Below are positions 63,541-64,000 of a DNA stretch of 64,000 nt, piece after piece. The DNA is from Rhodocyclaceae bacterium (GTDB taxonomy: Bacteria > Pseudomonadota > Gammaproteobacteria > Burkholderiales > Rhodocyclaceae). The stretch covers positions 1 through 64,000 of the forward strand of contig JAGRGD010000294.1 of the NCBI GenBank assembly GCA_020445665.1. Direction: 5' to 3'. How positions within the stretch are numbered: position 1 is the stretch's first letter; each line of letters begins with the position of its first letter. Made by a program: the position numbers and the translations under genes. The notes beneath the pieces are model-generated. The model was not told the origin of the DNA and made no database searches. It saw only the letters and a list, made by a program, of their open reading frames with translations.

Positions 63541-64000
63541 ATGATCCGCTCACGCCTGAAAAGCGCGCGAACCGCATGGCTTCGCGCGTGCCTCGTGGCA
63601 TTTGCCTGGGGCCTGTTCGCGATCCCGACCCTGTCGCATGCGCAGGTGTTCCAGCCCCACGGCGGGCTCTGGTGGAATCCCGCCGCGGCCGGCCACGGCT
63701 TCGACATCACGCCGGTGGGTGGCAACATCGTGGTGGTCTGGTACACCTACGATGAAGCCGGCAACCCCACCTGGTACCTGGCCACCGGCCTGCCGGATGG
63801 GACATCGCTCGCCGTCCCCATGTATCGCTATCGATGGGACGCCGACACCCAGTCGCCCATCGAATCGCGAGCCGGAACGCTGTCCATCGATTTCTCGGAC
63901 CAGGACTCGGCAAACCTGCAGTGGGAACTCGACGGCAAGGTGGGATCGGAGCCCATTGTCCGGTACGTTTTTGACGACACCGCCAGAGTTGTCGAGGACA
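63541..64000 (+). CDS. exported protein with GGLWWNP-type domain, cut by the window end
   Basis: First 153 residues of a gene that continues beyond the window. GGGGGAAACA precedes the ATG as ribosome site. Signal peptide in residues 1-35 (TLSHAQ). The mature N-terminus, HGGLWWNPAAAGHGFDITP, VVVWYTYDEAGNPTWYLAT and LSIDFSDQDSANLQWELDGKVGSE, parallels the same region of the upstream gene almost phrase by phrase, so the two are tandem duplicates and probably one operon. Confidence 0.8.
   Translation, partial: MIRSRLKSARTAWLRACLVAFAWGLFAIPTLSHAQVFQPHGGLWWNPAAAGHGFDITPVGGNIVVVWYTYDEAGNPTWYLATGLPDGTSLAVPMYRYRWDADTQSPIESRAGTLSIDFSDQDSANLQWELDGKVGSEPIVRYVFDDTARVVED

Overview
The window is GC-rich, tightly packed bacterial chromosome. 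The content fits a free-living betaproteobacterium, most likely of the Rhodocyclales/Zoogloeaceae type (Azoarcus/Thauera-like); this is inferred from family content, not from a marker gene. Pointers are a homocitrate synthase (nifV) behind a textbook sigma-54 promoter (nitrogen fixation), a PEP-CTERM exported protein, B12 salvage headed by a cobalamin riboswitch, and a very large complement of multi-domain sensor kinases and c-di-GMP proteins. I saw no tRNA, rRNA or CRISPR array.

Layout. 1-3.9 kb: a HEAT-repeat scaffold protein and a SAM-dependent methyltransferase (minus strand). 4.0-9.1 kb: cobalamin riboswitch, then btuB, a BtuN-like membrane protein, cobB/cbiA and a BtuF-like binding protein. 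9.2-23.2 kb: a 14-kb signalling block with three hybrid histidine kinases, a REC-only-type regulator and a REC-GGDEF diguanylate cyclase. 23.2-26.1 kb: a DUF62 SAM hydrolase and eutBC (adenosylcobalamin-dependent ethanolamine ammonia-lyase). 26.4-30.5 kb: a REC-DUF3369-GGDEF-EAL protein translationally coupled to a histidine kinase. 30.6-45.8 kb: mixed housekeeping and orphan genes (PEP-CTERM LamG protein, SDR, a decayed hemerythrin gene, a BON-MscS channel, a photolyase-like protein, a repeat solenoid, a BON protein, a GNAT, small exported proteins, a NERD/UvrD-like helicase, YaiI, a LysR regulator, DUF2254). 46-48.2 kb: a compact operon of two DUF1538 membrane proteins, a P-II-like protein and a CBS-domain protein. 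48.3-51.5 kb: a MITE-like repeat, a c-type cytochrome, nifV and aroE. 51.5-57.3 kb: a minus-strand operon kinase / HD-GYP / PhnD-like binding protein / kinase, headed by a structured leader resembling a c-di-GMP-I riboswitch. 57.3-61.8 kb: a low-density, decayed region around a broken ISAs1-family element. 61.8-64 kb: two tandem paralogous exported proteins; the second runs off the window.

How the parts fit. Corrinoid uptake and processing (btuB, btuN, cobB, btuF-like) would supply the cofactor needed by EutBC. The signalling blocks contain c-di-GMP synthesis (18.4 kb), hydrolysis by EAL (26.4 kb) and HD-GYP (54.2 kb), and perhaps c-di-GMP sensing by RNA (57.2 kb). The DUF1538/P-II/CBS operon looks like a transporter with two cytoplasmic regulatory subunits and lies close to nifV. 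The strongest leads are the candidate riboswitch plus its four-gene operon, the DUF1538-P-II-CBS module, a cytochrome whose first haem motif has lost a cysteine, an internal ribosome site that could release the Hpt domain of a giant kinase, and dispersed MITE-like repeats, one of which supplies the end of a hemerythrin pseudogene.
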